Of a stretch of 61,841 nt of DNA, positions 29,711-37,803 are shown piece after piece. Position 1 is the first letter of the stretch. Each line of letters begins with the position of its first letter. A model generated the notes under the pieces. The model saw only the letters and a list, made by a program, of their open reading frames with translations, was not told the DNA's origin and ran no database searches. A program made the translations under genes and the position numbers. The DNA is from Porphyromonas gulae DSM 15663 (GTDB lineage: Bacteria > Bacteroidota > Bacteroidia > Bacteroidales > Porphyromonadaceae), in assembly GCF_000378065.1 (NCBI RefSeq), contig NZ_KB899159.1, positions 1-61,841 of the forward strand. Direction: 5' to 3'.

Positions 29711-30649
29711 ATGAAACAAACAATACTCGGCATACAGCTACCGCAATGGACAAGGATTTGGCTTTCATTTTTCATGATTGCAGGATGTACAGTAGCATTA
29801 TCGGGGCAATCGCAATCGAGAGGATACGCAACGACCGGCATCTTAGAGCCTGTCATGTTGCCCGATACTGTCTCAGTCGATTATCACTCGGCCTGGGGGA
29901 TGGTATGCGATGCACAACTGAATGCCTTTGACAAGCCGATAGCCTTTAGAGCACCATTCAGTTATCAGGGAAAAGGTTATTATTATCCTACAGCTTATTA
30001 TGGGGGATTAAGGGAGTTCTGTCCATACGCCAAGTTGGGCGATAGGCTCGTTACAGAAGGTCGTTTCCATGAATTTGATGCCTACTATGAACTGATGTGC
30101 ACACGCATCACTCTCCCCAATCGAACATTCGAGGGAGTGATTACCGAGATTCCTATGCCGCAATTCACGTATCCGGAAGTGACAGCTACCATTGTTTGCG
30201 TAAAAGAGGACAGCGGCTTCGAGATCGCAATCAAAGATGACGAAGGCAACTTTATCAGTAGTGAAAATGGCGAAGTAATGATAGCCGGCAACTCCTACCC
30301 CCTCCAAACACACGTCAGGATAGAGGGAGATATTGTGCAGGATTACCAGCTGAAGTATCCCATTATCTTCTATAGCACGGTTGCCAAATCATGCCACACG
30401 ACAGACAGCCAAAACGTTATACCTTCGTCGAATGACATAAATGTCTACGCCAAAGGAACGGTCATCAGCATCAAGGCAGAAAAACAGATCGAAGCAGTCT
30501 ATATTTATGATATGGCAGGACGGATACTTTTTGCCACGAGTCAAACACAGGGCCGAGAATTTTGTATCGACTTAAAGACGAAGGGCCATGTTCTCGTCAC
30601 TGTTTTGTTCGCAGATAATACACAGACATCTAAGAACATCATCTTGTAG
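29711..30649 (+). CDS. T9SS cargo protein, small paralogue 3 of the C25 island
   Basis: This 312-residue protein has the same module as paralogue 2 (AWGMV, YAKLGDRLVTEGRF, LMCTRITLPNRTFEGVI, IPMP, FISSENGEVMIAG, VRIEGDIVQDY, AKSC) followed by a T9SS sorting domain (about 245-312: VYIYDMAGR, GHVLVTVLFADN). The N-terminal hydrophobic stretch is preceded by a rather long n-region and contains MIAGC, which fits a lipobox as well as a signal-peptidase I site. The start at 29711 is chosen because the longer frame overlaps the previous gene with no signal. Function unknown. A strong terminator closes the island after it. Confidence 0.78.
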   Translation: MKQTILGIQLPQWTRIWLSFFMIAGCTVALSGQSQSRGYATTGILEPVMLPDTVSVDYHSAWGMVCDAQLNAFDKPIAFRAPFSYQGKGYYYPTAYYGGLREFCPYAKLGDRLVTEGRFHEFDAYYELMCTRITLPNRTFEGVITEIPMPQFTYPEVTATIVCVKEDSGFEIAIKDDEGNFISSENGEVMIAGNSYPLQTHVRIEGDIVQDYQLKYPIIFYSTVAKSCHTTDSQNVIPSSNDINVYAKGTVISIKAEKQIEAVYIYDMAGRILFATSQTQGREFCIDLKTKGHVLVTVLFADNTQTSKNIIL

Positions 30650-30733
30650 GACGGGTTTCGTCAGCTCTGAGAAACCGACCTTGAGCATTCTATCAAGAGG
30701 CATCGCGAAAAAACGTATTATTTGAATCCTATT

Positions 30734-30769
30734 GACGCCGATGAGAACACTTTCGTCGGCGTCTTTTTC
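30734..30769 (+). terminator. Terminator closing the C25 island
   Basis: Stem GACGCCGA/TCGGCGTC (30734-30741 with 30756-30763) followed by TTTTTCT. Confidence 0.82.
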
Positions 30770-30904
30770 TATGTATATATGCAACGCTACTGCAGATGGG
30801 ATGTGCAGTGGAGTTATTTTATTATTATTCTGCATTTTATCGTCCCTTTTGTGTACTTTTGCCCACGATACTAAAGAGTTATAGATTAGAAATAAAAAAG
30901 ACTT

Positions 30905-33136
30905 ATGCTTAACGTTGTAAGTAAGACTATCGATCTGGGGGACGGCCGTTCCATTAAGATCGAAACCGGCAAATTGGCCAAGCAAGCCGATGGTGCCGTG
31001 ACAGTCACCATGGGCAATACGGTATTGCTCGCTACAGTTTGTGCAGCCAAAAACGCTAACCCCGGCTGCGACTTCATGCCTCTTCAGGTGGAATACAAGG
31101 AGAAATACTCCGCCATCGGACGCTTCCCCGGAGGATTCACTCGCCGTGAAGGCAAGGCTTCGGATTATGAGATCCTGACTTGCCGCCTTGTGGACCGCGC
31201 CCTTCGTCCGCTTTTCCCGGACAACTATCATGCAGAGGTATTCGTCAATGTGATCCTCTTTTCAGCCGACGGCGAGGATATGCCCGATGCCTTGGCCGGT
31301 TTGGCTGCTTCGGCAGCTCTCGCCGTCTCCGATATACCGTTCAACGGCCCTATCAGCGAAGTACGGGTAGCGCGTGTGGACGGCCGTTTTATCATCAATC
31401 CCACTTTCGAGCAGCTTGAGCGCGCCGACATAGACCTGATGGTCGGAGCCACGATGGACAACATCATGATGGTCGAAGGTGAAATGGACGAAGTACAGGA
31501 ATCCGAAATGCTCGAAGGCATTCGCGTAGCACACGAAGCCATCAAGGTACAGTGCAAGGCACAGCTCGAACTGTCGGAAGCAGTAGGAAAGCTCCAAAAG
31601 CGCGAGTACTGCCACGAAGTGAACGATGAAGACCTGCGCAAGAAGGTACACGACGAATGCTACGCTCGCGCCTATGAGGTGGCGACCAGTGGCACCGGCA
31701 AACATGAACGCGGCGAAGCTTTTGAAAAGATCGTAGAAGAATTCAAAGCTCAGTATACAGAAGAAGAGCTCACTGAGAAGGGCGAAATGATAGCTCGCTA
31801 CTACCATGATGTAGAAAAGGAAGCAATGCGTCGTGCCATCCTTGACGAAGGCAAACGTCTGGACGGACGCAAGACCACAGAGATCCGTCCCATATGGATC
31901 GAAACAGATTGCCTGCCCGGCCCGCATGGTTCAGCTATTTTCACTCGTGGTGAGACGCAGTCCCTCACGACCGTTACTCTCGGAACAAAGAGCGACGAAA
32001 AGCTCGTGGACGACGTACTCAACTATACGAAGGAACGCTTCCTGCTGCACTACAACTTCCCTCCTTTCTCCACCGGTGAAGCTCGCCCCCAGCGTGGTGT
32101 AGGCCGCCGCGAGATCGGTCATGGCAATTTGGCTCACCGTGCCCTCAAGCGCATGATACCGGCAGATTACCCTTACGTGGTACGCGTGATCAGCGATATA
32201 TTAGAATCCAATGGTTCATCCTCAATGGCTACTGTCTGCGCGGGAACTTTGGCTCTGCGCGATGCCGGCGTACAGATCCGCAAACCCGTATCCGGTATTG
32301 CCATGGGCTTGATCTCCGAAAATCAGGGTAAGAACTACGCCATCCTCTCGGATATACTCGGCGACGAAGACCACCTCGGCGATATGGACTTCAAGGTAAC
32401 GGGTACGAAAGACGGTATCACGGCCACGCAAATGGACATCAAGGTAGACGGTCTCAGCTACGAGATTTTGGAGAATGCTCTGGAGCAAGCGAAGCAAGGA
32501 CGCCTACACATCCTCGGTAAGATTATGGAAGCTCAACCCGAGACGAGAGACGACCTCAAGCCCCACGCCCCACGTATCGAGAAGATGCGCATCGGCAAGG
32601 AGTTTATCGGAGCCGTGATAGGCCCGGGCGGAAAGATCATTCAAGGTATACAAGAGAAGAGCGGCGCCACGGTGAACATCGAAGAAGTGGATGGCATGGG
32701 CGTTATCGAAATCAGCGGTACGAACAAGTCCTGCATCGATGCCGCGATCGGCATGATCAAGGGTATTGTGGCTATGCCGGAAGTTGGAGAAACCTATCCG
32801 GGCAAGATCACAAGTGTGATGCCCTATGGCTGCTTCGTCGAATTCCTCCCCGGTAAGGAAGGACTCCTGCACATCTCGGAAGTGGATTGGAAACGATTCG
32901 AGACCATCGAGGACACCAACCTGAAGGAAGGCGAATCCATCGACGTGAAGCTGCTCGACATAGATCCGAAGACCGGCAAATTCAAACTCAGCCGCAAGGT
33001 ACTATTGGAAAAACCGGAAGGCTACGTGGAGCCTCAGCCGAGAGAGCGACGTGAGCGTCGCGAAGGCGGACGCGAGGGAGGTCGCAATTTCGAGCCTCGT
33101 GGAGGCGATCGTGAACATCGCGAGCCCCGCGGCTAA
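30905..33136 (+). CDS. pnp: Polyribonucleotide nucleotidyltransferase (PNPase)
   Basis: This 743-residue enzyme degrades RNA from the 3' end by phosphorolysis. Two RNase PH domains (about 10-230 and 325-555) flank a helical linker; [16 protein letters not shown] and [23 protein letters not shown] are conserved active-site regions. A KH domain has [13 protein letters not shown] (about 573-585) and an S1 domain follows (about 630-700). The end, after KPEGYVEPQ, is an added Arg/Glu/Gly tail with RGG-like elements that likely binds RNA. A -7 element TACTTTTG is at 30854-30861. It is transcribed alone. Confidence 0.97.
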   Translation: MLNVVSKTIDLGDGRSIKIETGKLAKQADGAVTVTMGNTVLLATVCAAKNANPGCDFMPLQVEYKEKYSAIGRFPGGFTRREGKASDYEILTCRLVDRALRPLFPDNYHAEVFVNVILFSADGEDMPDALAGLAASAALAVSDIPFNGPISEVRVARVDGRFIINPTFEQLERADIDLMVGATMDNIMMVEGEMDEVQESEMLEGIRVAHEAIKVQCKAQLELSEAVGKLQKREYCHEVNDEDLRKKVHDECYARAYEVATSGTGKHERGEAFEKIVEEFKAQYTEEELTEKGEMIARYYHDVEKEAMRRAILDEGKRLDGRKTTEIRPIWIETDCLPGPHGSAIFTRGETQSLTTVTLGTKSDEKLVDDVLNYTKERFLLHYNFPPFSTGEARPQRGVGRREIGHGNLAHRALKRMIPADYPYVVRVISDILESNGSSSMATVCAGTLALRDAGVQIRKPVSGIAMGLISENQGKNYAILSDILGDEDHLGDMDFKVTGTKDGITATQMDIKVDGLSYEILENALEQAKQGRLHILGKIMEAQPETRDDLKPHAPRIEKMRIGKEFIGAVIGPGGKIIQGIQEKSGATVNIEEVDGMGVIEISGTNKSCIDAAIGMIKGIVAMPEVGETYPGKITSVMPYGCFVEFLPGKEGLLHISEVDWKRFETIEDTNLKEGESIDVKLLDIDPKTGKFKLSRKVLLEKPEGYVEPQPRERRERREGGREGGRNFEPRGGDREHREPRG

Positions 33137-33229
33137 AACGCATCAAGTGAGACAAGCCACTGCTTCCGCAGCGTAATACGCCCCATCAGGAAAAGGGCTT
33201 ATAGTCCTTAGGACAGTAATACTTTCTTA

Positions 33230-33262
33230 TCCATCAGCGAGGCATCCCGCTTTGCTGATGGA
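33230..33262 (+). terminator. Terminator after pnp
   Basis: Stem TCCATCAGC/GCTGATGGA (33230-33238 with 33254-33262) followed by TTTGCTTTTAT, about 95 bp after the pnp stop. Confidence 0.72.
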
Positions 33263-33495
33263 TTTGCTTTTATAAGGCATAGCCATTTCTACCTCTTGCG
33301 ATGGATATACTCAGACTTCTTGTATTCGCCCAAAGCAGTATGGCCTAAGTGATGTATGTAAGTAGGAATCCAAAGCCGGATTAACGGCTGCGAGCCTCAA
33401 CTCTTTTTAGTACACATTGGCAAGATCTTGGAGCTTATATCCATTTAGCCATATGGTTAGGTAGCGTATAGAATAATTTTACTTATTAATCGGTA

Positions 33496-33526
33496 TTGCG
33501 GAGATACATGGCTGACTATACCTTTG
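33496..33526 (+). promoter_or_regulatory. Promoter of the orphan unit
   Basis: TTG (33496-33498), 20-bp spacer, TACCTTTG (33519-33526): a full consensus match facing a region with no gene on that strand. Confidence 0.7.
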
Positions 33527-33532
33527 CCAATG

Positions 33533-33676
33533 TAATAGTAACACATTTGTTTAACCAAAGCCATTTGGTCTTAATGATGTAACCATTATAAAAGTGATAA
33601 ATCGATCGCAGTCGGTAGGACTTCATAGAAATACCGAAAAAAAGCACTTCTCCGGGAGGAGAGGTGCTTTTTTGTT
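33533..33676 (+). ncRNA. Candidate small RNA of about 140 nt
   Basis: The predicted transcript runs from the promoter above to the terminator at 33637-33673. It has three possible hairpins: ACCAAA/TTTGGT (33554-33559 with 33564-33569), CGGTA/TACCG (33613-33617 with 33632-33636) and the terminator. It has no plausible coding frame and cannot be a leader, since the downstream gene is on the opposite strand. It could be a trans-acting RNA or a 6S-like housekeeping RNA; I cannot assign a family. Confidence 0.5.
33637..33673. terminator. Bidirectional terminator
   Basis: A long stem (AAAAAAAGCAC..TCTCC with GGAGA.GTGCTTTTTTT) with A-runs on the left and T-runs on the right. It can end both the candidate small RNA (+) and the PUR-domain gene (-). 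Confidence 0.85.
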
Positions 33677-33713
33677 TTATATCCGCACAGAGAGAGGTGA
33701 GAATAGGAAAAGG

Positions 33714-34097
33714 TCAAAAATCGAAATCTATTTTCAGCGGCTCATCTCCTCCCAAAATAGAATCGGAGGACTCCGCCAAGCCCTCCACCTCTGTAGCCAT
33801 ATAGGAAAGTCTCTGCTCCATATCGGGCAAGCCAATGGCTTGTTCGCATCCGGGCACCTCACTCTTCTCTTCGAAAGACTTTAGCACGTCCAAAAAGGCT
33901 TCTGTGAATTTGGCAAAATCTTCACGATACAGGAAAACCTTATGCCGCGTCATTGCAGCACCTTCTTCGGCACTGTTGCTTTCGGTTATCACCAGATAGT
34001 CATTTCCTTTGGAATCGCGTTTGGCATCAATGTAGTAGAAGCGTTTGCCGGCTTTGACGCAGCGCGAATAAAGAGCGAAAGGCAATTTGTCTGTCAT
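33714..34097 (-). CDS. PUR-domain nucleic-acid-binding protein (DUF3276)
   Basis: This 127-residue protein has the bacterial PUR-alpha-like fold typical of Bacteroidetes and spirochaetes: LPFALYSRCVKAGKRFYYID, then KGNDYLVITESN and HKVFLYREDFAKFTEAFLDVL. Such proteins bind single-stranded DNA or RNA. The C-terminal 45 residues are acidic and ser-rich, probably flexible. Its stop is about 40 bp from a strong bidirectional terminator. It lies 109 bp downstream of the HD-domain gene on the same strand. Confidence 0.85.
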   Translation of the reverse strand: MTDKLPFALYSRCVKAGKRFYYIDAKRDSKGNDYLVITESNSAEEGAAMTRHKVFLYREDFAKFTEAFLDVLKSFEEKSEVPGCEQAIGLPDMEQRLSYMATEVEGLAESSDSILGGDEPLKIDFDF

Positions 34098-34206
34098 CGA
34101 TCGATTGATTATGAAGCTGTTATACTATCTAACAATACCGTTTGTATACAGAAGGGGAATACATCGTCCGATTATATCGAGCGGCTCCACGGTTTACTCC
34201 GGACTA

Positions 34207-34758
34207 TTATTCTACCGGAATCTTGAATATGGCGTGCATCTCATCGAAACGGCGCAGACTGTCAGCCCCATAGGAGAGCATACTGCGTCTGACTGCTTCA
34301 AGTTTCTTCACACGGTGGAGTTTCGTTTTGGAGAAAAACTTATCTGCATAACAAACAATTTTCTCCTCGATACTATGAGGAATATAAATACCTGCCGGGA
34401 GAGCAATCTGTCTGGCAGCAATATCCTCCGGCGTCAATCCTGACCCCGTATGGCGTTCGCAAACCAGAGCATGATGCGGATAACCCTCTTTGCGCAGAAT
34501 ATTGGCACCCAGATATCCATGTAGGATATAAGGTTCTTTCCCAAAACAGGCAATGCTCTCGGCATCGGTCAAGAATATGCCAATATCATGCAGCATGGCA
34601 GCCTCTTCGACGAAGAGACGATCCACTTGAAGTTCGGGATGGCTATCGACGACACGAAGAGCCATGGCCGCCACGTCGCGACTATGCTCTACTAAGATAT
34701 GATATTGGTCGGTTCCCTCTGTGTAGTACTTATTGATGATACTGATCGGATTCATCAT
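34207..34758 (-). CDS. HD/HDIG-domain phosphohydrolase
   Basis: This 183-residue cytoplasmic protein has metal-binding HD motifs: H25 in ILVEHSRDV, HDIG near residue 56, then H79 in ILHGYLGA and H96 in ALVCERHTG. Such small HD proteins are often nucleotidases or related phosphohydrolases. The substrate cannot be read from the sequence. It starts 26 bp downstream of tRNA-Leu on the same strand and so may be co-transcribed with it. Confidence 0.82.
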   Translation of the reverse strand: MMNPISIINKYYTEGTDQYHILVEHSRDVAAMALRVVDSHPELQVDRLFVEEAAMLHDIGIFLTDAESIACFGKEPYILHGYLGANILRKEGYPHHALVCERHTGSGLTPEDIAARQIALPAGIYIPHSIEEKIVCYADKFFSKTKLHRVKKLEAVRRSMLSYGADSLRRFDEMHAIFKIPVE

Positions 34759-34784
34759 TTAGGGAAAGAGAGTTAGACGGGAAG

Positions 34785-34868
34785 TGCCCGGAGCCGGGAT
34801 CGAACCGGCACGAATTTGCATTCATTGGTGTTTGAGACCAACGCGTCTACCAATTCCGCCATCCGGGC
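34785..34868 (-). tRNA. tRNA-Leu (anticodon CAA)
   Basis: This 84-nt class II tRNA has the acceptor stem GCCCGGA/TCCGGGC with discriminator A, D-arm TGGCGGAATTGGTAGACGC, anticodon stem-loop TTGGT-CTCAAAC-ACCAA, a short variable arm and GGTTCGATCCC T-arm. CCA is not encoded. Reads UUG. Confidence 0.95.
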
Positions 34869-34890
34869 AATTGTCTTTTCGAATACGGCG

Positions 34891-34919
34891 CAAAGGTAGA
34901 AAAATAATTCAATCCACAA
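34891..34919 (-). promoter_or_regulatory. Promoter of tRNA-Leu
   Basis: On the minus strand: TTG (34917-34919), 18-bp spacer, TACCTTTG (34891-34898), 22 bp upstream of the tRNA 5' end. Confidence 0.65.
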
Positions 34920-35055
34920 TGATTTCGCAGATAAAAACCCAGGGCTTGGGAATTACAGAAATTACAGGAAGCCCGTTTGAATCTGTACGTGATCGCAAAG
35001 AAAGGCATAACTTTGTGAGTATCGAATCAACAAAAAATAAACCCGATACTATCTT

Positions 35056-35712
35056 ATGCAACCTATCGTATCTCCATCTTTGCTGTCGGCCGACTTCCTG
35101 CATCTGGCCGACGATGTCGAAATGATCAATCGCAGCGAGGCCGACTGGCTGCATATCGACGTCATGGATGGCGTATTCGTCCCCAATCTTTCGTTCGGTT
35201 TTCCCATTCTCGAGGCTATCCGACTGATTTGTAAGAAGCCGCTCGATGTTCACCTGATGATCGTGGAGCCGATGAAGTTCGTGGACAGGCTCGCCGAACT
35301 GGGCGTTTATATGATGAACGTCCACTATGAAGCCAGTCCGCACCTGCATCGCTCACTGGCGGCGATTCGCAAGGCCGGCATGAAATCGGGCGTCACGCTC
35401 AATCCGCATACTCCCGTGGAGGTGCTGACCGACGTGCTGGAAGAGGCCGATATGGTGCTTCTGATGAGCGTAAACCCCGGATTCGGAGGACAGAAATTCA
35501 TCGAAAGGACGATAGACAAGACGCAACGCCTGCGCCGAATGATCGATAGCCAAGGTCTGGATACGATTATTCAGATCGACGGCGGTGTCAATGCCACCAC
35601 GGGAAAACGCCTGATCGAAGCAGGAGCCGATTCGCTCGTGGCCGGCAGCTATGTGTTCGGAGCAGAGAAGCCGGAAGAGGCCATCAGTCTGCTGAAGAGT
35701 TATAGCCGTTAG
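35056..35712 (+). CDS. rpe: Ribulose-phosphate 3-epimerase
   Basis: This 218-residue TIM-barrel enzyme interconverts ribulose 5-phosphate and xylulose 5-phosphate in the pentose phosphate pathway. Motifs: SPSLLSADF at the start, WLHIDVMDGVFVPNLSFG (metal-binding His and Asp), DVHLMI, MSVNPGFGGQKFIE, IQIDGGVN and LVAGSYVFG. Length is normal. A -7-like TAACTTTG is at 35008-35015. comEC begins 9 bp after the stop, so the two probably share a transcript. Confidence 0.96.
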   Translation: MQPIVSPSLLSADFLHLADDVEMINRSEADWLHIDVMDGVFVPNLSFGFPILEAIRLICKKPLDVHLMIVEPMKFVDRLAELGVYMMNVHYEASPHLHRSLAAIRKAGMKSGVTLNPHTPVEVLTDVLEEADMVLLMSVNPGFGGQKFIERTIDKTQRLRRMIDSQGLDTIIQIDGGVNATTGKRLIEAGADSLVAGSYVFGAEKPEEAISLLKSYSR

Positions 35713-35721
35713 GCTGTTGGT

Positions 35722-37257
35722 ATGCCGGTCTGCCCGAAGCCGTACTTTTGCCCCGGACCGTTTCTGTGGGTATTGCTTTTCCTGTCGATAGGCATAGGCC
35801 TGACGGAATACTTTCGCTCTCCTGTCGTTGCGCTTGGTGCGCTGACGACAGGATTTTTTCTTTATATCCTCAGTTTCTTTTTCCGTCCGGCTGTTGGAAA
35901 AAGGACTATTGCAGCTCTTCGTTTCGCCCCGATCGGCTTGCTTCTCGTTGCTGCGGGAGCTTTCTCTACACAGCTGACACGAGAGCGGCTGACAGCGTCT
36001 TCACGCTACAAGCTGTCTTCGTCCGACACCTTTCGGGTCATCGGGAATCCGGAGCCATGCGAAGGCAAGCTGCGGATGCAAGTGCAACTGTCCGAAGCCT
36101 CCTCCTCATCTTATATCCTGTACATCCGACACGAAGGAGAATACGAGCCGATCGTTCGTGGCGATATGCTCAAGCTCAGGAAATTCTATGCCCGATCGGC
36201 CGAAGAATGGGAGCAGCAAGCTCCTGCGATGGGGCGGTATATGGCCGGCAAGGGACTGTCCGGCAGTCTGCATGCCAAGACCGGAGATGTAGAAATCTTG
36301 CCGGCAGCCGAACGGCCGTTCTCTCTCAGACAAAAGGCTTTGGATTTGTCGGATCGCTTGGCGGCTACGTTGTACGAACTTTCCCCTTGGCTACTGTCCG
36401 AATCGCAGCGTGCGATGCTCGAGACCATGTGTCTGGGGCGTGAGGGCGAAGCTCCCGACGTTCGCCGCAAGTTCGTCGCGGCAGGCGTGGCACATATCCT
36501 TGCGGTGAGTGGTTTTCACGTGGGTATCGTATTGGCTGCCCTCGGTTTTCTTATGCGCATTCTGCCGATACCGCAGCGATGGCGTCGGGCAGAGTGGTTG
36601 CTTCCGCTTGCAGGGGGATGGATATACGCATTCGTTTGCGGGCTGGGTGCTCCCGTAGTCCGAGCCATGCTGATGGCTACCTTATATATAGTCGGCAAAT
36701 GCTTGGGCAGACCGACGGATGGATTGAATATCTGGGCTGCGGCAGCTTGTATCACACTCGTGGTCGATCCACTCTCTTTCTATGATGTAGGATTTGTGCT
36801 CAGCTATGCTGCGGTAGCTTCTATCCTGATCTTCTTCAGACCGCTGGCGTCCTTGCTCCCCGATGTGCGGCAGCCTCTTCTCCGTCTGTGTCGTGATACC
36901 ATGGCACTATGCCTCGCAGCACAGGCTTTCACCCTGCCGTTGGCGGCTCATTATTTCGGACATATCGGCATTATTTTCCTTTGGGCCAATCTTCCGCTTA
37001 CCCTGCTGGTCGTTTTTCTGATTCCCCTTAGCCTTATCTATATGGTATTGGCAGCTGTCGGATTCCCTTTGGTGTTGCTGTCTCGAGTAGTCGGTATTTG
37101 TGCCGATGGGGCGGAGAGATTGGTCACTGCGGCAGCTGCTGTGTCGCCGAACGTGGAATACGCCTGGCAGCCTTCCTTGCCGGTCGCACTATGTATTATG
37201 GCTGTATTGCTTGCGGTAGGTATCCTTTGGCGCGCAAATCGGCGACAATACGAGTGA
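35722..37257 (+). CDS. comEC: ComEC/Rec2-family DNA-uptake channel protein
   Basis: This 511-residue inner-membrane protein has two or three N-terminal helices (about 12-80), an OB-like periplasmic domain (about 95-200), and the competence domain (about 225-500) with the family hallmark GVAHILAVSGFHVGIVLAAL and about eight more helices. It should carry single-stranded DNA across the inner membrane during transformation; P. gingivalis is known to be naturally competent. It is short: the C-terminal metallo-beta-lactamase-like domain of longer ComEC proteins is absent. Its 3' end overlaps the convergent aroK by 62 bp. Confidence 0.88.
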   Translation: MPVCPKPYFCPGPFLWVLLFLSIGIGLTEYFRSPVVALGALTTGFFLYILSFFFRPAVGKRTIAALRFAPIGLLLVAAGAFSTQLTRERLTASSRYKLSSSDTFRVIGNPEPCEGKLRMQVQLSEASSSSYILYIRHEGEYEPIVRGDMLKLRKFYARSAEEWEQQAPAMGRYMAGKGLSGSLHAKTGDVEILPAAERPFSLRQKALDLSDRLAATLYELSPWLLSESQRAMLETMCLGREGEAPDVRRKFVAAGVAHILAVSGFHVGIVLAALGFLMRILPIPQRWRRAEWLLPLAGGWIYAFVCGLGAPVVRAMLMATLYIVGKCLGRPTDGLNIWAAAACITLVVDPLSFYDVGFVLSYAAVASILIFFRPLASLLPDVRQPLLRLCRDTMALCLAAQAFTLPLAAHYFGHIGIIFLWANLPLTLLVVFLIPLSLIYMVLAAVGFPLVLLSRVVGICADGAERLVTAAAAVSPNVEYAWQPSLPVALCIMAVLLAVGILWRANRRQYE

Positions 37258-37756
37258 CAAGTCGCCTCTCATCCTCTTCGTCCACCAGCTTCTCTGCATT
37301 TACAATCACCTTTGCACGGCGATATATATCGCCTCGGAAAGCCATTTCTTCACGGATGTGGGAGAGCAGTTCTTCGCCGGTCTTGTCTTTCACCTTCGGC
37401 CTTGTCCGCTTGCATAACTCCAGACGAACGGCAAGAACCTCGTCCGAAACTTCCAAATACAGCGTCAGGCCGGCTTCGTTCATCAGCTCCATATTGTCCG
37501 AATGACAGGACAATCCGCCCCCTGTGGCAATAATGGTATCCTCCATCCCCGATAGTTCCTCGATGACGACACGCTCGCGCCTGCGAAAAACCGCCTCGCC
37601 CTCGTCACGGAATATATCCGCCACGCACTTGCGAAATCGGTTCTCGATGAAGAAATCCGTATCAATAAAACGCCAGCCGAGCAGATCGGCCATCTTGCGC
37701 CCTACCGTACTCTTGCCGGAACCCATATAGCCAACGATAAAAATCGGAGCGTGCAT
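37196..37756 (-). CDS. aroK: Shikimate kinase
   Basis: This 186-residue P-loop kinase phosphorylates shikimate in aromatic amino-acid and chorismate synthesis. The Walker A is GYMGSGKST (9-17), followed by FIDTDFFIE (shikimate-binding Asp), FRRRE (Arg), IATGGGLSC and the LID arginine in CKRTRPKV. Its last 20 codons overlap comEC on the other strand. The 47 bp between its start and the 7TM-HD stop hold no clear promoter for it, so it may be transcribed with the gene upstream of it on the minus strand. Confidence 0.94.
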   Translation of the reverse strand: MHAPIFIVGYMGSGKSTVGRKMADLLGWRFIDTDFFIENRFRKCVADIFRDEGEAVFRRRERVVIEELSGMEDTIIATGGGLSCHSDNMELMNEAGLTLYLEVSDEVLAVRLELCKRTRPKVKDKTGEELLSHIREEMAFRGDIYRRAKVIVNAEKLVDEEDERRLVTRIVADLRAKGYLPQAIQP

Positions 37757-37803
37757 CTTACCTCATCTTCTTATTGCCACCGATAGCAAAGCACCTGAAA
37801 CGA

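Larger units (their letters stand above)
33137..33713. other. Intergenic region after pnp with an orphan transcription unit
   Basis: This region contains the pnp terminator-like hairpin (33230-33262), about 230 bp with no feature I can support, then a complete promoter (33496-33526) and a strong terminator (33637-33673) with no open frame between them. The next gene is on the other strand. Confidence 0.75.

Noticed and set aside
31262-31927. 221-codon minus-strand frame opposite pnp
   Set aside because: It is antisense to the RNase PH domains of pnp; it arises from codon bias of the sense gene.
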